64,000 bases of DNA, taken from JADJWR01 sp964610575 (GTDB lineage: Bacteria > Pseudomonadota > Gammaproteobacteria > Burkholderiales > Burkholderiaceae_F). Positions within the stretch are counted from its first letter, which is position 1. Every line of letters starts with the position of its first letter. This document shows, piece after piece, positions 1 to 8,285 of this stretch. The notes under the pieces were generated by a model that did not search any database, was not told where the DNA came from, and saw only the letters and a program-made list of their open reading frames with translations. The position numbers and the translations under genes were made by a program. The stretch covers positions 25,475 through 89,474 of the forward strand of contig CAZSYX010000004.1 of the NCBI GenBank assembly GCA_964610575.1, in the 5' to 3' direction.

Positions 1-127
1 CTACGACTACGGGCTGATCATCGACGAGCGCATCACGCCGACGCTGAAGAAGCAGTACCAGTGCCTGTGCGGCGCCAAGGACTGCCGCGGCACCATGCTG
101 GCGCTGCGCAAGCGCAAGAAGAAGTAG
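1..127 (+). CDS. SET domain-containing protein, C-terminal fragment
   Basis: Only the last 41 codons are in the window (reading frame begins at base 2); the start lies to the left. The visible tail has the end of a SET fold (YDYG...) followed by the cysteine-rich post-SET motif CLCGAKDCRGTM and a lysine/arginine-rich end (RKRKKK). In SET-domain lysine methyltransferases the post-SET cysteines bind zinc and complete the lysine channel. Small bacterial SET proteins with this tail are common in proteobacteria; their substrates are mostly unknown. A DUF1993 gene follows after 10 bp, so the two are probably co-transcribed. The family call rests on the tail only. Confidence 0.7.
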   Translation, partial: YDYGLIIDERITPTLKKQYQCLCGAKDCRGTMLALRKRKKK

Positions 128-137
128 GAGGGACGCC

Positions 138-644
138 ATGAAGGCTTCGATGTACGCGTTCAGCGTGCCGGTGTTCGTCAAGACGCTCGGCAACCTGTCG
201 GCGATCCTCGGCAAGGGTGCGGCCTACGCCGAGCAGAAGAAGTTCGATCCGGCGGTGCTGCTGGCGATGCGACTGGCGCCCGACATGTTCCCGCTGACCA
301 TGCAGGTGCGCATCGCCTGCGACTTTGCCAAGGGGGCCGTGGCGCGGCTGGCCGGCGAGGAACCGCCGAAGTGGGAAGACAGCGAGACGACGATCGCCGA
401 GCTGCAGGCACGCATCGCGCGGACCATCGACTTCATCCAGGGCTTCGACCCGTCGCGCTTCGACGGCGCCGAGACGCGGACCGTGACGCTGACGATCCGC
501 GGCGAGCCGATCGAGTACGCGGGCCTGTCGTACCTGGCGCACGTGGTGCTGCCCAACTTCTTCTTCCACGCCACCACCGCCTACGACATCCTGCGCCACG
601 CCGGCGTCGAACTCGGCAAGCGCGACTTCATCGGCAAGGTCTGA
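138..644 (+). CDS. DUF1993 family protein
   Basis: A 168-residue protein starting at an ATG 8 bp after a GGAGGGA ribosome site. It looks complete. The sequence (MKASMYAFSVPVF start, a helical pattern with LAGEEPPKW in the middle, and conserved histidines in the C-terminal half such as YLAHVVLPNFFFHATTAY) matches the DUF1993 family, which is thought to fold as a DinB-like four-helix bundle. No reaction is established for the family. It lies directly behind the SET-domain gene and is followed by a 100-bp spacer before hppD, so it probably ends its transcription unit. Confidence 0.8.
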   Translation: MKASMYAFSVPVFVKTLGNLSAILGKGAAYAEQKKFDPAVLLAMRLAPDMFPLTMQVRIACDFAKGAVARLAGEEPPKWEDSETTIAELQARIARTIDFIQGFDPSRFDGAETRTVTLTIRGEPIEYAGLSYLAHVVLPNFFFHATTAYDILRHAGVELGKRDFIGKV

Positions 645-679
645 TCCGCCTGCGCCCGGCCGGCGCGGGCGAGTTGCAT

Positions 680-719
680 CGCCGTCTTGAAAGACGGCGC
701 AGCGTGCTTCATGCTGCGC
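680..719 (+). other. two overlapping hairpins upstream of hppD
   Basis: A 9-bp stem (680-688 with 691-699) shares bases 697-699 with a 7-bp stem (697-703 with 713-719), so the two cannot both form completely. They sit 26 bp before the hppD start. There is no T-run, so a simple terminator for the upstream gene is not well supported. Leader structure or a repeat relic is possible. Confidence 0.35.
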
Positions 720-745
720 GACGGACCGCATTCAGGAGCACTGCG

Positions 746-1894
746 ATGGCCGATCTGTTCGACAACCCGATGGGGCTCGCGGGATTCGAGTTCGTCGAGT
801 TCGCCTCGCCCGAGCCCAACGTGGTCGAACCGGTTCTCGAGAAGCTGGGCTTCACGCGCGTCGCGTGCCACCGTTCCAAGAACGTCGATCTCTTTCGGCA
901 GGGCGACATCAACTTCATCGTCAACAACGAGCCGAAGAGCCTCGCCGCCTATTTTGCCGCCGAGCACGGCCCATCGGCCTGCGCGATGGCTTTTCGCGTC
1001 AGGGACTCGCACAAGGCCTACGCCCGCGCGCTCGAACTCGGCGCGCAGCCGGTCGACGTGCCCACCGGCCCGATGGAACTGCGGCTGCCGGCGATCCGGG
1101 GGATCGGCGGCGCGCCGCTGTACCTGATCGACCGCTTCGAGGACGGCAAGTCGATCTACGACATCGACTTCGAGTTCATCGACGGCGTCGAGCGCCACCC
1201 GAAGGGGCACGGCTTCAGGGTGATCGACCACCTGACGCACAACGTCTACCGCGGCCGCATGGCCTACTGGGCCGGTTTCTACGAACGGATCTTCAACTTC
1301 CGCGAGTTCCGCTACTTCGACATCAAGGGCGAGTACACCGGCTTGACCTCGCGCGCGATGACCGCGCCCGACGGCAGGATCCGCATCCCGCTGAACGAGG
1401 AGGCCTCGAAGAGCACCGGCCAGATCGAGGAATTCCTGATGAAGTTCAACGGCGAGGGCATCCAGCACATCGCACTGCTCACCAACGACCTCGCCGCCAG
1501 CGTCGACAGCCTGCGCCGTGCCGGCGTGCCGCTGATGAGCGCGCCGCCGGCCACCTACTACCGCATGCTCGAGCAGCGGCTGCCCGGCCACGGCGAGAAT
1601 CCCGCCGAGCTGCAGGCGCGCGGCATCCTGCTCGACGGTTCCACCGCCGGCGACGGGCCGCCCCGAGCCGGCGAGCCCCCTCGGGGGGCCGACGCCGAAG
1701 GCGTCCTGGGGGCCAACGCGCGCGCGCGGCCGCGGCTGCTGCTGCAGATCTTCTCGCAGCTGCTGCTCGGCCCCGTGTTCTTCGAGTTCATCCAGCGCAA
1801 GGGCGACGAGGGTTTCGGCGAGGGCAACTTCAAGGCGCTGTTCGAGTCGCTGGAGCGCGACCAGATTGAGCGCGGCGTGATCCAGGCCGCATGA
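746..1894 (+). CDS. hppD: 4-hydroxyphenylpyruvate dioxygenase with a repeat-derived insertion
   Basis: Converts 4-hydroxyphenylpyruvate to homogentisate with Fe(II) and O2 in tyrosine breakdown. The 382-residue protein starts at an ATG 7 bp after CAGGAG. It has the two VOC-fold halves, and the three iron ligands can be seen: His in VIDHLTHNVYRG, His in GIQHIALLT and Glu in VFFEFIQRKGD. The C-terminal block KGDEGFGEGNFKALFES is typical. Unusual: between LLDGST and RLLLQIFSQ the family has a short loop, but here about 25 extra residues rich in Gly, Pro, Ala and Arg occur (roughly residues 303-328, bases 1652-1732). The DNA of this insert contains C5-TC-G5 and a perfect stem-loop, so it looks like an intergenic palindromic repeat captured in frame. 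Function is probably kept because the insert falls in a surface loop before the iron-binding Glu. Confidence 0.93.
   Translation: MADLFDNPMGLAGFEFVEFASPEPNVVEPVLEKLGFTRVACHRSKNVDLFRQGDINFIVNNEPKSLAAYFAAEHGPSACAMAFRVRDSHKAYARALELGAQPVDVPTGPMELRLPAIRGIGGAPLYLIDRFEDGKSIYDIDFEFIDGVERHPKGHGFRVIDHLTHNVYRGRMAYWAGFYERIFNFREFRYFDIKGEYTGLTSRAMTAPDGRIRIPLNEEASKSTGQIEEFLMKFNGEGIQHIALLTNDLAASVDSLRRAGVPLMSAPPATYYRMLEQRLPGHGENPAELQARGILLDGSTAGDGPPRAGEPPRGADAEGVLGANARARPRLLLQIFSQLLLGPVFFEFIQRKGDEGFGEGNFKALFESLERDQIERGVIQAA
1652..1732 (+). repeat. palindromic repeat-like insert inside hppD
   Basis: The segment contains a C/G-run hairpin (1676-1687) directly followed by GACGCC-GAA-GGCGTC (1691-1705) and a CTGGGGGCC end. 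The pattern of C-run, G-run, short GC hairpin and G-run resembles intergenic palindromic repeats that are frequent in Burkholderiales genomes. It keeps the hppD frame open. Exact ends are uncertain. Confidence 0.55.
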
Positions 1895-1983
1895 CGTGCC
1901 GGCGCTAGAGTCTGCGACTTGCCGGCTGAGCCACAATCACCGATGCAATCCGCGGCCGTAGCGGGCCGCAGGGAGTCGCCACC

Positions 1984-2529
1984 ATGAAGATCGAGAAGAT
2001 CCATCACGTCGCCTATCGCTGCCGGGACGCCAAGGAAACGGTGCTCTGGTACCAGAAGATGCTGAACATGGACTTCGTGCTGGCCATCGCCGAGGACCGG
2101 GTGCCGTCGACCAAGGAACCCGATCCGTACATGCACATCTTCCTCGACGCCGGCGACGGCAACGTGCTGGCTTTCTTCGAGCTGCCGACCAAGCCCGAGA
2201 TGGGGCGCGACCCGAACACGCCGGGCTGGGTGCAGCACATTGCCTTCAAGGTCAAGGACCGCGCGGCGCTGCTCGAGTACAGGGCGCACCTGGAGAGCAA
2301 CGGTGTCGAGGTGCTCGGCGTCACCGACCATGGCGCCTTCCACTCGATCTACTTCTTCGACCCCAACGGCCACCGCATCGAACTGGCCTGCCCCGACCCC
2401 GACGAGGAGGCGACCATGAAGAAGCTCGACGCGGTCAAGTGGGACATGCTCGAGGAATGGTCGCGCACCAAGCGCGCGCCGAAGCACGCCGCCTTCCTGC
2501 ACGAGCGCGAGTTCAGGCAACCGGCCTGA
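1984..2529 (+). CDS. VOC (glyoxalase/dioxygenase-fold) family protein
   Basis: A 181-residue single-domain VOC protein. Metal-ligand positions of the fold are present: His in KIHHVAYRC near the start, His in GWVQHIAFKV, and Glu in GHRIELAC; the segment FDPNGHRIEL is a hallmark of the superfamily. A charged C-terminal extension of about 40 residues follows the VOC core. The start has GGGAG 8 bp upstream. It follows hppD by 89 bp on the same strand, so a role in aromatic or tyrosine degradation is possible, but the substrate cannot be read from sequence. Confidence 0.8.
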   Translation: MKIEKIHHVAYRCRDAKETVLWYQKMLNMDFVLAIAEDRVPSTKEPDPYMHIFLDAGDGNVLAFFELPTKPEMGRDPNTPGWVQHIAFKVKDRAALLEYRAHLESNGVEVLGVTDHGAFHSIYFFDPNGHRIELACPDPDEEATMKKLDAVKWDMLEEWSRTKRAPKHAAFLHEREFRQPA

Positions 2530-2566
2530 GCGGCGACGGCCGGCGCCGCCCGGCGCGGCGCCGCTC
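2528..2566. terminator. dyad between converging genes
   Basis: GAGCGGCG (2528-2535) pairs with CGCCGCTC (2559-2566), with further GC-rich pairing inside. It covers the stop codons of both convergent genes (VOC protein and CIA30 protein). There is no clear T-run, so termination in either direction is a guess from position and stem strength. Confidence 0.35.
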
Positions 2567-3137
2567 ATGGGGCCAGCGGCTCGATGCTCAGCAGTTCGAG
2601 CGTGAAGGGCCCGCGCCCGTCGCGGTGATCGTCCTTGGTGATCATCACGCCGATGCCGATCACGTCGATGAAACGGATCGGCGGCGCGTCCACGGCGCGG
2701 CCGCGGAAGCTCGCCGCAAACTGCGGCCAGCGCAACTGCACGGACGTGACTTCGCCGGCGCGGGTGTCGAAGGTCGCGTAGTGCGCGTACCAGTGCTCGC
2801 CGCCGGCCGCATCGCGCGTGTACACGCGCAGCCGGTAACGGTTGCCGTCGCCGCGCACCTGCAGCGCGAAGCCGGCCGCATCGCCGCCCCGGGCCGCGGC
2901 GTCGAATGACCGGCGCACGGACGCGAAGCCGCCGTTGTTATCCAGGCTGATCTCGCCGGCAAAGCGCAGCGCGTCGCCGGCACGGCTCACGCGTGATGTC
3001 GAGACGCCGCCCATGACGCCGTCGTTGACGATGCGCCAGGCGGTCGGGTCGACGGCGAGGTTGATCGGGATGGACGCGGCCACGGCGCAGCACAGGCACA
3101 ACAGCGCGGCCGCCGGAACGTACTTGGCTCCTCGCAT
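2565..3137 (-). CDS. CIA30 family protein with signal peptide
   Basis: A 190-residue protein read from the ATG at 3137. The N-terminus (MRGAKYVPAAALLCLCCAVAAS) is a plausible Sec signal or lipoprotein-type leader. The rest matches the CIA30 beta-sandwich domain: WRIVNDGVMGGVSTS, the glycine-rich FAGEISLDNNGGFASVR, and a C-terminal FIDVIGIGVMITKDD stretch. CIA30 was named for complex I assembly in fungi; in bacteria these exported proteins have no settled role and may bind carbohydrate. It is divergent from copA across a 126-bp spacer. The start was chosen because longer versions lack an upstream ribosome site and run into the copA coding region. Confidence 0.75.
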   Translation of the reverse strand: MRGAKYVPAAALLCLCCAVAASIPINLAVDPTAWRIVNDGVMGGVSTSRVSRAGDALRFAGEISLDNNGGFASVRRSFDAAARGGDAAGFALQVRGDGNRYRLRVYTRDAAGGEHWYAHYATFDTRAGEVTSVQLRWPQFAASFRGRAVDAPPIRFIDVIGIGVMITKDDHRDGRGPFTLELLSIEPLAP

Positions 3138-3263
3138 GGAACCGAGTCTAGCGTCGACACATCCAACGCAGGTGCGCGGCAGACGCGGCGACGCGGGGCG
3201 CGACAGATCCCGGCGCCGCGACGTCGGCGTACGCTTGTCGGCCCTGAAGAAAACGCTGCCGAG

Positions 3264-5453
3264 ATGAACGCCCCCGAGACCGTCGCTATGCGGCTCACCC
3301 TGCCGGTGCACGGCATGAGCTGCGCCTCGTGCGTGGCGCATGTCGAGAAGGCGCTCGCCGCGGTGCCCGGGGTGGCAGCGGTCGCGGTGAACCTGGCCAC
3401 CGAGTCGGCCACCGTGCAGGGCGCGGCGCTGGACGCCGCGACGCTGCGTCATGCAGTCGACGAGGCCGGCTACGAGGTGCCCACCGACACGCTGCAACTG
3501 GCCATCGAGGGCATGACCTGCGCCAGCTGCGTGGCGCGNNNNNNNNNNNNNNNNNNNNNNNNNNNNNNNNNNNNNNNNNNNNNNNNNNNNNNNNNNNNNN
3601 NNNNNNNNNNNNNNNNNNNNNNNNNNNNNNNNNNNNNNTACGTCGCCGCCGCCAAGGCGGTGCGCGCCGGCAGCGGCAACATGGACCTGCTGGTGTCGAT
3701 CGGCACGCTGGCCGCGTATTGCCTGTCGCTGTACCTGTGGCTGGTGGCGGGCCACGGCGAGCATCTGTACTTCGAGGCTGCCGCGGTGGTGATCGCGCTG
3801 GTGCTCGCCGGCCGCTGGCTGGAGGCGCGGGCGAAGAAGCAGACCTCGGAGGCGATCCGCCTGCTCGGCCAGCTGAAGCCGGCGACGGCCCGCGTGCTGC
3901 GCGACGCAGGCGAGCAGCAGGTGCCGCTGGAGGACGTGCTGCTTGGCGATCGCGTGGTGACGCTGCCCGGCGAGCGCATTGCGGTGGACGGCGTGATCCG
4001 CGAGGGTGCAACCTCCGTCGACGAGTCGATGCTCACCGGCGAAAGCCTGCCGGTGGACCGACACCCCGGCGACAAGGTTGCCACCGGCGCGCTGAACACG
4101 ACCGGCCGCATCGTCATCGAGACCACCGCGGTCGGCGGCGACACCATGCTGGCGAAGATCATTCGCCTGGTCGAGGACGCGCAGGCCGCCAAGGCGCCGA
4201 TCCAGCGCCTGGTCGACCGCGTCGCCGCGGTGTTCGTGCCGATCGTGCTGGCGATCGCCACGGTGACCGTCGTCGGCTGGCTCCTCACTGGCGCCCCGCT
4301 CGAGACCGCGGTGATCAATGCGGTGAGCGTGCTGGTGATTGCCTGCCCCTGCGCGCTGGGGCTGGCCACGCCGACCGCGATCATTGCCGGCACCGGCGTG
4401 GCGGCGAAGCACGGCATCCTGATCAAGGACGTCGAGGCGCTGGAGGTGGCGCGCGGCGTCGAGGTGGTGGCTTTCGACAAGACCGGCACGCTCACCGAAG
4501 GCAAGCCGCGCGTGGCGGCGGTGGTGGGAGGCGATACCTTCGGCGAAGGGCAGATACTGGCGCTCGCAGCGGCAATCAATGCCGGCTCGACGCACCCGCT
4601 CGCCGCGGCGGTCGCGGCTGCCGCTGCCGAGCGTGTGATCGCCGTGCCGGCGGCAAGCAGGCACAAGGTCGTCGCCGGTCGCGGTGCGCAGGCACGCACG
4701 CGTCTCGGCGAGGACGAAGTCGAGGTGCTGCTCGGCAGCCGGAGCTGGATCGCTGAACTCGGTGCCGACGCGGCCCGGTTCGTTGCCGCCGCCGACGAGC
4801 ATGAGCGTGTCGGCCGCACCGTTTCCTGGCTCGCGCGGCGCGACGGCGAACAGGTCGCCGTGATCGGCCTGATTGCCTTCGCCGACACGCTGCGGCCGGG
4901 CGCGCGAGCAGCGATCGAGCATCTGCGCAGACTCGGCATCGATACGACCATGATCTCCGGCGACAACCAGGGCGCGGCGGCGGCGATTGCGCAGTCTCTC
5001 GGCCTGGCGCACTTCGAGGCCAACGTGCTGCCGCAGGAGAAGAGCGCGAGGGTGACCGCGTTGAAGGCCGGCGGCAGGAAGGTGGCGATGGTCGGCGACG
5101 GCATCAACGACGCGCCGGCCCTGGCCGCCGCGGACCTCGGCATCGCCATGGGCAGCGGCACCGACATCGCCATGCACGCCGCCGGCGTCACGCTGATGCG
5201 CCCCGACCCGCGGCTGGTAGCGGCGGCGATCGAGCTGTCGCGCGCCACCGTGCGCAAGATCCGCCAGAACCTCTTCTGGGCCTTCATCTACAACGTGGTC
5301 GGCATCCCGCTCGCCGCGCTAGGCTACCTGTCGCCGGTCTTTGCCGGGGCGGCGATGGCGATGTCTTCCGTCAGCGTGGTCAGCAACGCGCTGCTGCTGA
5401 AGCGCTATCGGATGCCGGCAAGCGAGTCGCACGGCGAGAGGGGGCAGTCATGA
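3264..5453 (+). CDS. copA: copper-exporting P1B-type ATPase (interrupted by an assembly gap)
   Basis: ATP-driven export of Cu(I) across the inner membrane. Two N-terminal metal-binding domains begin with GMSCASC and GMTCASC; the second runs into the N gap. After the gap are membrane helices, the actuator motif TGESLPV, the CPC motif in VIACPCALGLATPTA, the phosphorylation site DKTGTLTEG, the hinge VGDGINDAPALAAADLGIAMG and the C-terminal MSSVSVVSN typical of P1B-1 copper pumps. Frame is open across the 100 Ns, but the rest of the second metal domain and the first transmembrane helices cannot fit in 33 codons, so the true gap must be longer. No CueR-type site was seen in the divergent promoter region. 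It overlaps the next gene by ATGA. Confidence 0.92.
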   Translation: MNAPETVAMRLTLPVHGMSCASCVAHVEKALAAVPGVAAVAVNLATESATVQGAALDAATLRHAVDEAGYEVPTDTLQLAIEGMTCASCVAXXXXXXXXXXXXXXXXXXXXXXXXXXXXXXXXXXYVAAAKAVRAGSGNMDLLVSIGTLAAYCLSLYLWLVAGHGEHLYFEAAAVVIALVLAGRWLEARAKKQTSEAIRLLGQLKPATARVLRDAGEQQVPLEDVLLGDRVVTLPGERIAVDGVIREGATSVDESMLTGESLPVDRHPGDKVATGALNTTGRIVIETTAVGGDTMLAKIIRLVEDAQAAKAPIQRLVDRVAAVFVPIVLAIATVTVVGWLLTGAPLETAVINAVSVLVIACPCALGLATPTAIIAGTGVAAKHGILIKDVEALEVARGVEVVAFDKTGTLTEGKPRVAAVVGGDTFGEGQILALAAAINAGSTHPLAAAVAAAAAERVIAVPAASRHKVVAGRGAQARTRLGEDEVEVLLGSRSWIAELGADAARFVAAADEHERVGRTVSWLARRDGEQVAVIGLIAFADTLRPGARAAIEHLRRLGIDTTMISGDNQGAAAAIAQSLGLAHFEANVLPQEKSARVTALKAGGRKVAMVGDGINDAPALAAADLGIAMGSGTDIAMHAAGVTLMRPDPRLVAAAIELSRATVRKIRQNLFWAFIYNVVGIPLAALGYLSPVFAGAAMAMSSVSVVSNALLLKRYRMPASESHGERGQS
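3539..3638. other. assembly gap of 100 Ns
   Basis: Exactly 100 Ns, the conventional length for a gap of unknown size. It lies within the second heavy-metal-binding domain of copA. Compared with family members, roughly 400-500 bp of coding sequence should be missing here. Confidence 0.97.
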
Positions 5454-5920
5454 ATGTCGAGCAGTTCCGCGAACTGGTGAAGCCTGTGGCGGAGGCCGTC
5501 GCCGGCCGGCCGGTGGCTGCCGAACTGGCCGATGAACTCGATCGTCGATTCCCGCCGGACGGTGCGCAGTTCCAGGCGATCGAAGCAGCCTGTCATCAGG
5601 CGATCGCCGCTGGCTGGATGTGCGCGCAGGGCGGCGCCGGCCGCCGCTTCGGCCGCGTGATCGAGCCCGGCCCGCAGACCTCGGAGCTGAGCGTCGACGT
5701 GGTCGATCTGACGGACATCGTCGGCCCGCATCATCGCCACCCCAACGGCGAGATCTGCATGGTGATGCCGCAGACGCCGACGGCGCGTTTCGACGGCAAG
5801 GGCGCCGGATGGAAGGTCTACCCGCCCGGGTCGGCGCATCGCCCCACCGTCACCGACGGCCGCGCGCTGGTCCTTTACATGCTGCCCGGGGGTCAGATCG
5901 AGTTCACCGCGACGGCCTGA
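5450..5920 (+). CDS. DUF4863 family protein (4-hydroxylaminobenzoate lyase-like)
   Basis: A 156-residue protein whose ATG overlaps the copA stop (ATGA), so translation is coupled. It matches the DUF4863 family: conserved core VVDLTDIVGPHHRHPNGEICMVMP followed by KVYPPGSAHRPTV and LPGGQIEF. The His/Glu pattern suggests a cupin-like metal site. The only characterised relatives known to me are 4-hydroxylaminobenzoate lyases (PnbB) of nitrobenzoate degradation; whether this copy has that activity is not shown. The link with copA is likely by position only. Confidence 0.7.
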   Translation: MNVEQFRELVKPVAEAVAGRPVAAELADELDRRFPPDGAQFQAIEAACHQAIAAGWMCAQGGAGRRFGRVIEPGPQTSELSVDVVDLTDIVGPHHRHPNGEICMVMPQTPTARFDGKGAGWKVYPPGSAHRPTVTDGRALVLYMLPGGQIEFTATA

Positions 5921-5935
5921 ACGCCGCGCTGAAAC

Positions 5936-7405
5936 CTACTTGCGCCAGAACGCCGGCGTGAAGAGCACGAAGACCGACATCATCTCCAGCCGCCCGACCA
6001 GCATCGCTGCAGTGCAGATCCAGGTCTCGAAGTCGGTCAGTCCGCCGTAATTGGTGGCCGGTCCGACCTGGTTCAGCCCGGGGCCGGTGTTGTTGATGCA
6101 GGCGACCACCGCCGAGAACGCACTGATCACGTCCAGGCCGGAGACGATGAGCAGAAACGTCAGCACGATCAGGGTGGTGCCGTACATCAGCATGAAGGCG
6201 AGGACGGCGAAGATCACGTTGTTCTCGACCACCGCGTCGCGCAGCCGCACCGGGCTGATCACCGCCGGGTGCAGCGCCCGCAGCATCTCGCGCCGCGCCT
6301 GTTTCACCAGCACGATGAAGCGCACCATCTTGATGCCGGCACCGGTGGAGCCGGCGCTGGTGGCCACGCCGCACAGCATCAACATGAACCACGGGGCGAA
6401 GCTCGGCCACTGATTGAAGTCGACCGTCGAATAGCCGGTGGTCGAGGCGATCGACACCACGTTGAATGCCGAATGGCGCAGCGCAACCAGCGGTTCGGCG
6501 TAGACGCCCTGCCAGAGCAGGTACGCGGCGACCAGCAGCACACTGCCCACCATGACGAGCAGCGTGCCGCGCGCCTCGATGTCGGCCAGCAGCACGCCGA
6601 AGCTGCGCTTGCGGATCGACAGGAAGTACAGGGCGAAGTTGACGCTCGCCGCCACCATGAAGAACACGGCGATCCACTCCAGCAGCGGCGACTGGAAGTG
6701 GCCGAAGCTGGCGTCGTACGGCGACAGTCCGCCCAGGCTCATCGTCGTGAACATGTGCATCGCCGCGTCGAGCTTGCTCATGCCGCCGGCCCAGAAGGCG
6801 AGGAAGCAGGCCAGCGAGATCGTGCCGTAGACGCTCCACAGGCCGATCGCGGTGTCGGTGATGCGCGGCGTCAGCTTGGCGTCCTTGATCGGGCCCGCCG
6901 TCTCGGCACGGAAAAGCTGCGTGCCGCCGACGCCGAGCAGCGGCAGGATCGCCACCATCAGCACCAGGATGCCCATGCCGCCGAGCCATTGAAGCAGGCA
7001 GCGCCAGAAGTTGATCGACGCCGGCAGCGCATCCAGGCCCGAAAGCACCGTCGCGCCGGTGGTCGTCATCCCCGACATGGTCTCGAAATAGGCGTCGGTG
7101 AACGACAGCCCCGGCAAGTGCAGCAACAGCGGCAGGGTGGCAAAGGCCGGCAGCATGGTCCAGATCAGGACGACCAGCAGGAAGCCGTCTCGCGGCCGCA
7201 GTTCGCGCCGGAACCGCCGGGTGGCCAGCCACAGCGACGCACCGCTGGCAAAGGTGATCAGGAAGGCGGCGTCATAGGTGACGAGCGCAACTTCGTGGTT
7301 GAAGAAGGCAACCGCCAGCGGCGCCAGCATCGTCACCGCGAAGACCGCGACGCTCGCCCCCAGGATGTTGACGATCGGGAACAGCGAGTGGGCGAGTGCG
7401 GACAT
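5936..7405 (-). CDS. trkH: TrkH family potassium uptake protein
   Basis: A 489-residue polytopic membrane protein of the Trk/Ktr/HKT family that forms the K+ pore and usually works with the cytoplasmic NAD-binding regulator TrkA (not in the window). The four pore loops can be followed: SGMTTTGATVLSGLD, MFTTMSLGGLSPYD, SIASTTGYSTVDFNQWP and ACINNTGPGLNQVGP. Length is normal (about 480-490). It is transcribed away from the next gene; upstream are a CATAAT box (complement of 7431-7436) and a palindrome GGGTTAACCC (7454-7463), which may belong to its promoter. A second K+ importer, Kup, lies at 21.9 kb. Confidence 0.92.
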   Translation of the reverse strand: MSALAHSLFPIVNILGASVAVFAVTMLAPLAVAFFNHEVALVTYDAAFLITFASGASLWLATRRFRRELRPRDGFLLVVLIWTMLPAFATLPLLLHLPGLSFTDAYFETMSGMTTTGATVLSGLDALPASINFWRCLLQWLGGMGILVLMVAILPLLGVGGTQLFRAETAGPIKDAKLTPRITDTAIGLWSVYGTISLACFLAFWAGGMSKLDAAMHMFTTMSLGGLSPYDASFGHFQSPLLEWIAVFFMVAASVNFALYFLSIRKRSFGVLLADIEARGTLLVMVGSVLLVAAYLLWQGVYAEPLVALRHSAFNVVSIASTTGYSTVDFNQWPSFAPWFMLMLCGVATSAGSTGAGIKMVRFIVLVKQARREMLRALHPAVISPVRLRDAVVENNVIFAVLAFMLMYGTTLIVLTFLLIVSGLDVISAFSAVVACINNTGPGLNQVGPATNYGGLTDFETWICTAAMLVGRLEMMSVFVLFTPAFWRK

Positions 7406-7728
7406 GGGCGGCTGCGCGAAGGCGAGCGGGATTATGATGCGCTGCTTCGATCGGGGTTAACCCATATTCGACCTTGACCTCCAGGGTTGCCGGCGGGCGC
7501 TTTTGAGGCCGGAAGGCCGTCTGCTCCGCCGCGCGGCGCATCGGCTGGCCAGCCGTGCAAGCCCTGCGACAGATCAATACGCCGCCCGCGACGGACTTGC
7601 GTCAGCGCAAAGTCCATGCCGCGGTCCGGAAGTACTGTGAGCATGGCCGGAGCGGAACGGCGGAAGAGGTGGCGAAAAATCCCCCTTTTCCGTATGCTGC
7701 GGTCCTTTCAACCGATGGAGGTGGCTTC
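7406..7728. other. 323-bp divergent intergenic region
   Basis: No convincing gene. It holds the trkH promoter side with the palindrome at 7454-7463, a GGCTGGCCAGCC-type palindrome near 7544-7555, and a hairpin at 7593-7615 (GGACTTGCG with CGCAAAGTCC, one bulge). The right end holds the ribosome site of the repeat protein gene. Confidence 0.6.
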
Positions 7729-8169
7729 ATGAAAAACAGCCTTCCACTCGTCGCATCGCTCGGCCTCTGCGTAGCCCTCGTGGGCGGCACGGCTAGCGCT
7801 CAGACGCCGGAAGAACTCGCCTGCGCGAAGACACGCGCCGAGGTGAGAAACGATTGCGTACAGTATCTGAAGACGCACGTGTGGAACGACGGCCTCGGCA
7901 CTTATGTGCTGAAGCAAGGCGCCAGCGCCCCGGAAGGTGTGCCGACCCGCGCGCAGATCGTCGGCGAGCGCAACAAGTTCCTGGCTGCCAACCGCTGGAA
8001 CGACGGCAAGGGCATGTGGGAACCGATCCCCGGTAAGCCGCGCGACGTTGCCGCCGAACCGCTCGAGTGCAAACAGGTTCGTGCCGATGTTCAGAAAGAC
8101 TGCACCGCCTTCCTGAAGACCCATCGCTGGGACGAAGGCAAAGGCACTTACGTCGCGATCAAGAAGTAA
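7729..8169 (+). CDS. exported protein with three internal repeats, unknown function
   Basis: A 146-residue protein starting at ATG 7729 behind GGAGGTGG. Residues 1-25 are a clear Sec signal peptide ending TASAQ. The mature part is three copies of a roughly 30-residue unit: residues 32-61, 74-100 and 114-143. Each ends in W-[ND]-[DE]-G-x-G-x-[YW]. Units one and three begin with a cysteine pair 11 residues apart (C32/C43 and C114/C125) and have LKTHxW; the middle unit has no cysteines. This suggests three small helical hairpins, two with disulfides, in the periplasm. I recognise no named family. It is a single-gene unit followed by hairpins. Confidence 0.75.
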   Translation: MKNSLPLVASLGLCVALVGGTASAQTPEELACAKTRAEVRNDCVQYLKTHVWNDGLGTYVLKQGASAPEGVPTRAQIVGERNKFLAANRWNDGKGMWEPIPGKPRDVAAEPLECKQVRADVQKDCTAFLKTHRWDEGKGTYVAIKK

Positions 8170-8178
8170 GTGCCGCGC

Positions 8179-8211
8179 CAGCGGCGGTAGAGCGAATCTC
8201 TTCCGCCGCTG
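8179..8211 (+). other. hairpin directly after the repeat-protein gene
   Basis: CAGCGGCGG (8179-8187) pairs perfectly with CCGCCGCTG (8203-8211) over a 15-nt loop, 9 bp after the stop codon. It may protect the 3' end of the mRNA; the better terminator lies 75 bp further on. Confidence 0.4.
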
Positions 8212-8285
8212 AGCGGTTCTCTTGCGTCCCGACCCGGTCACCGCACGCGGTAACCGAGCAGGCGATGCGCGATGTTGTTGCCGTG

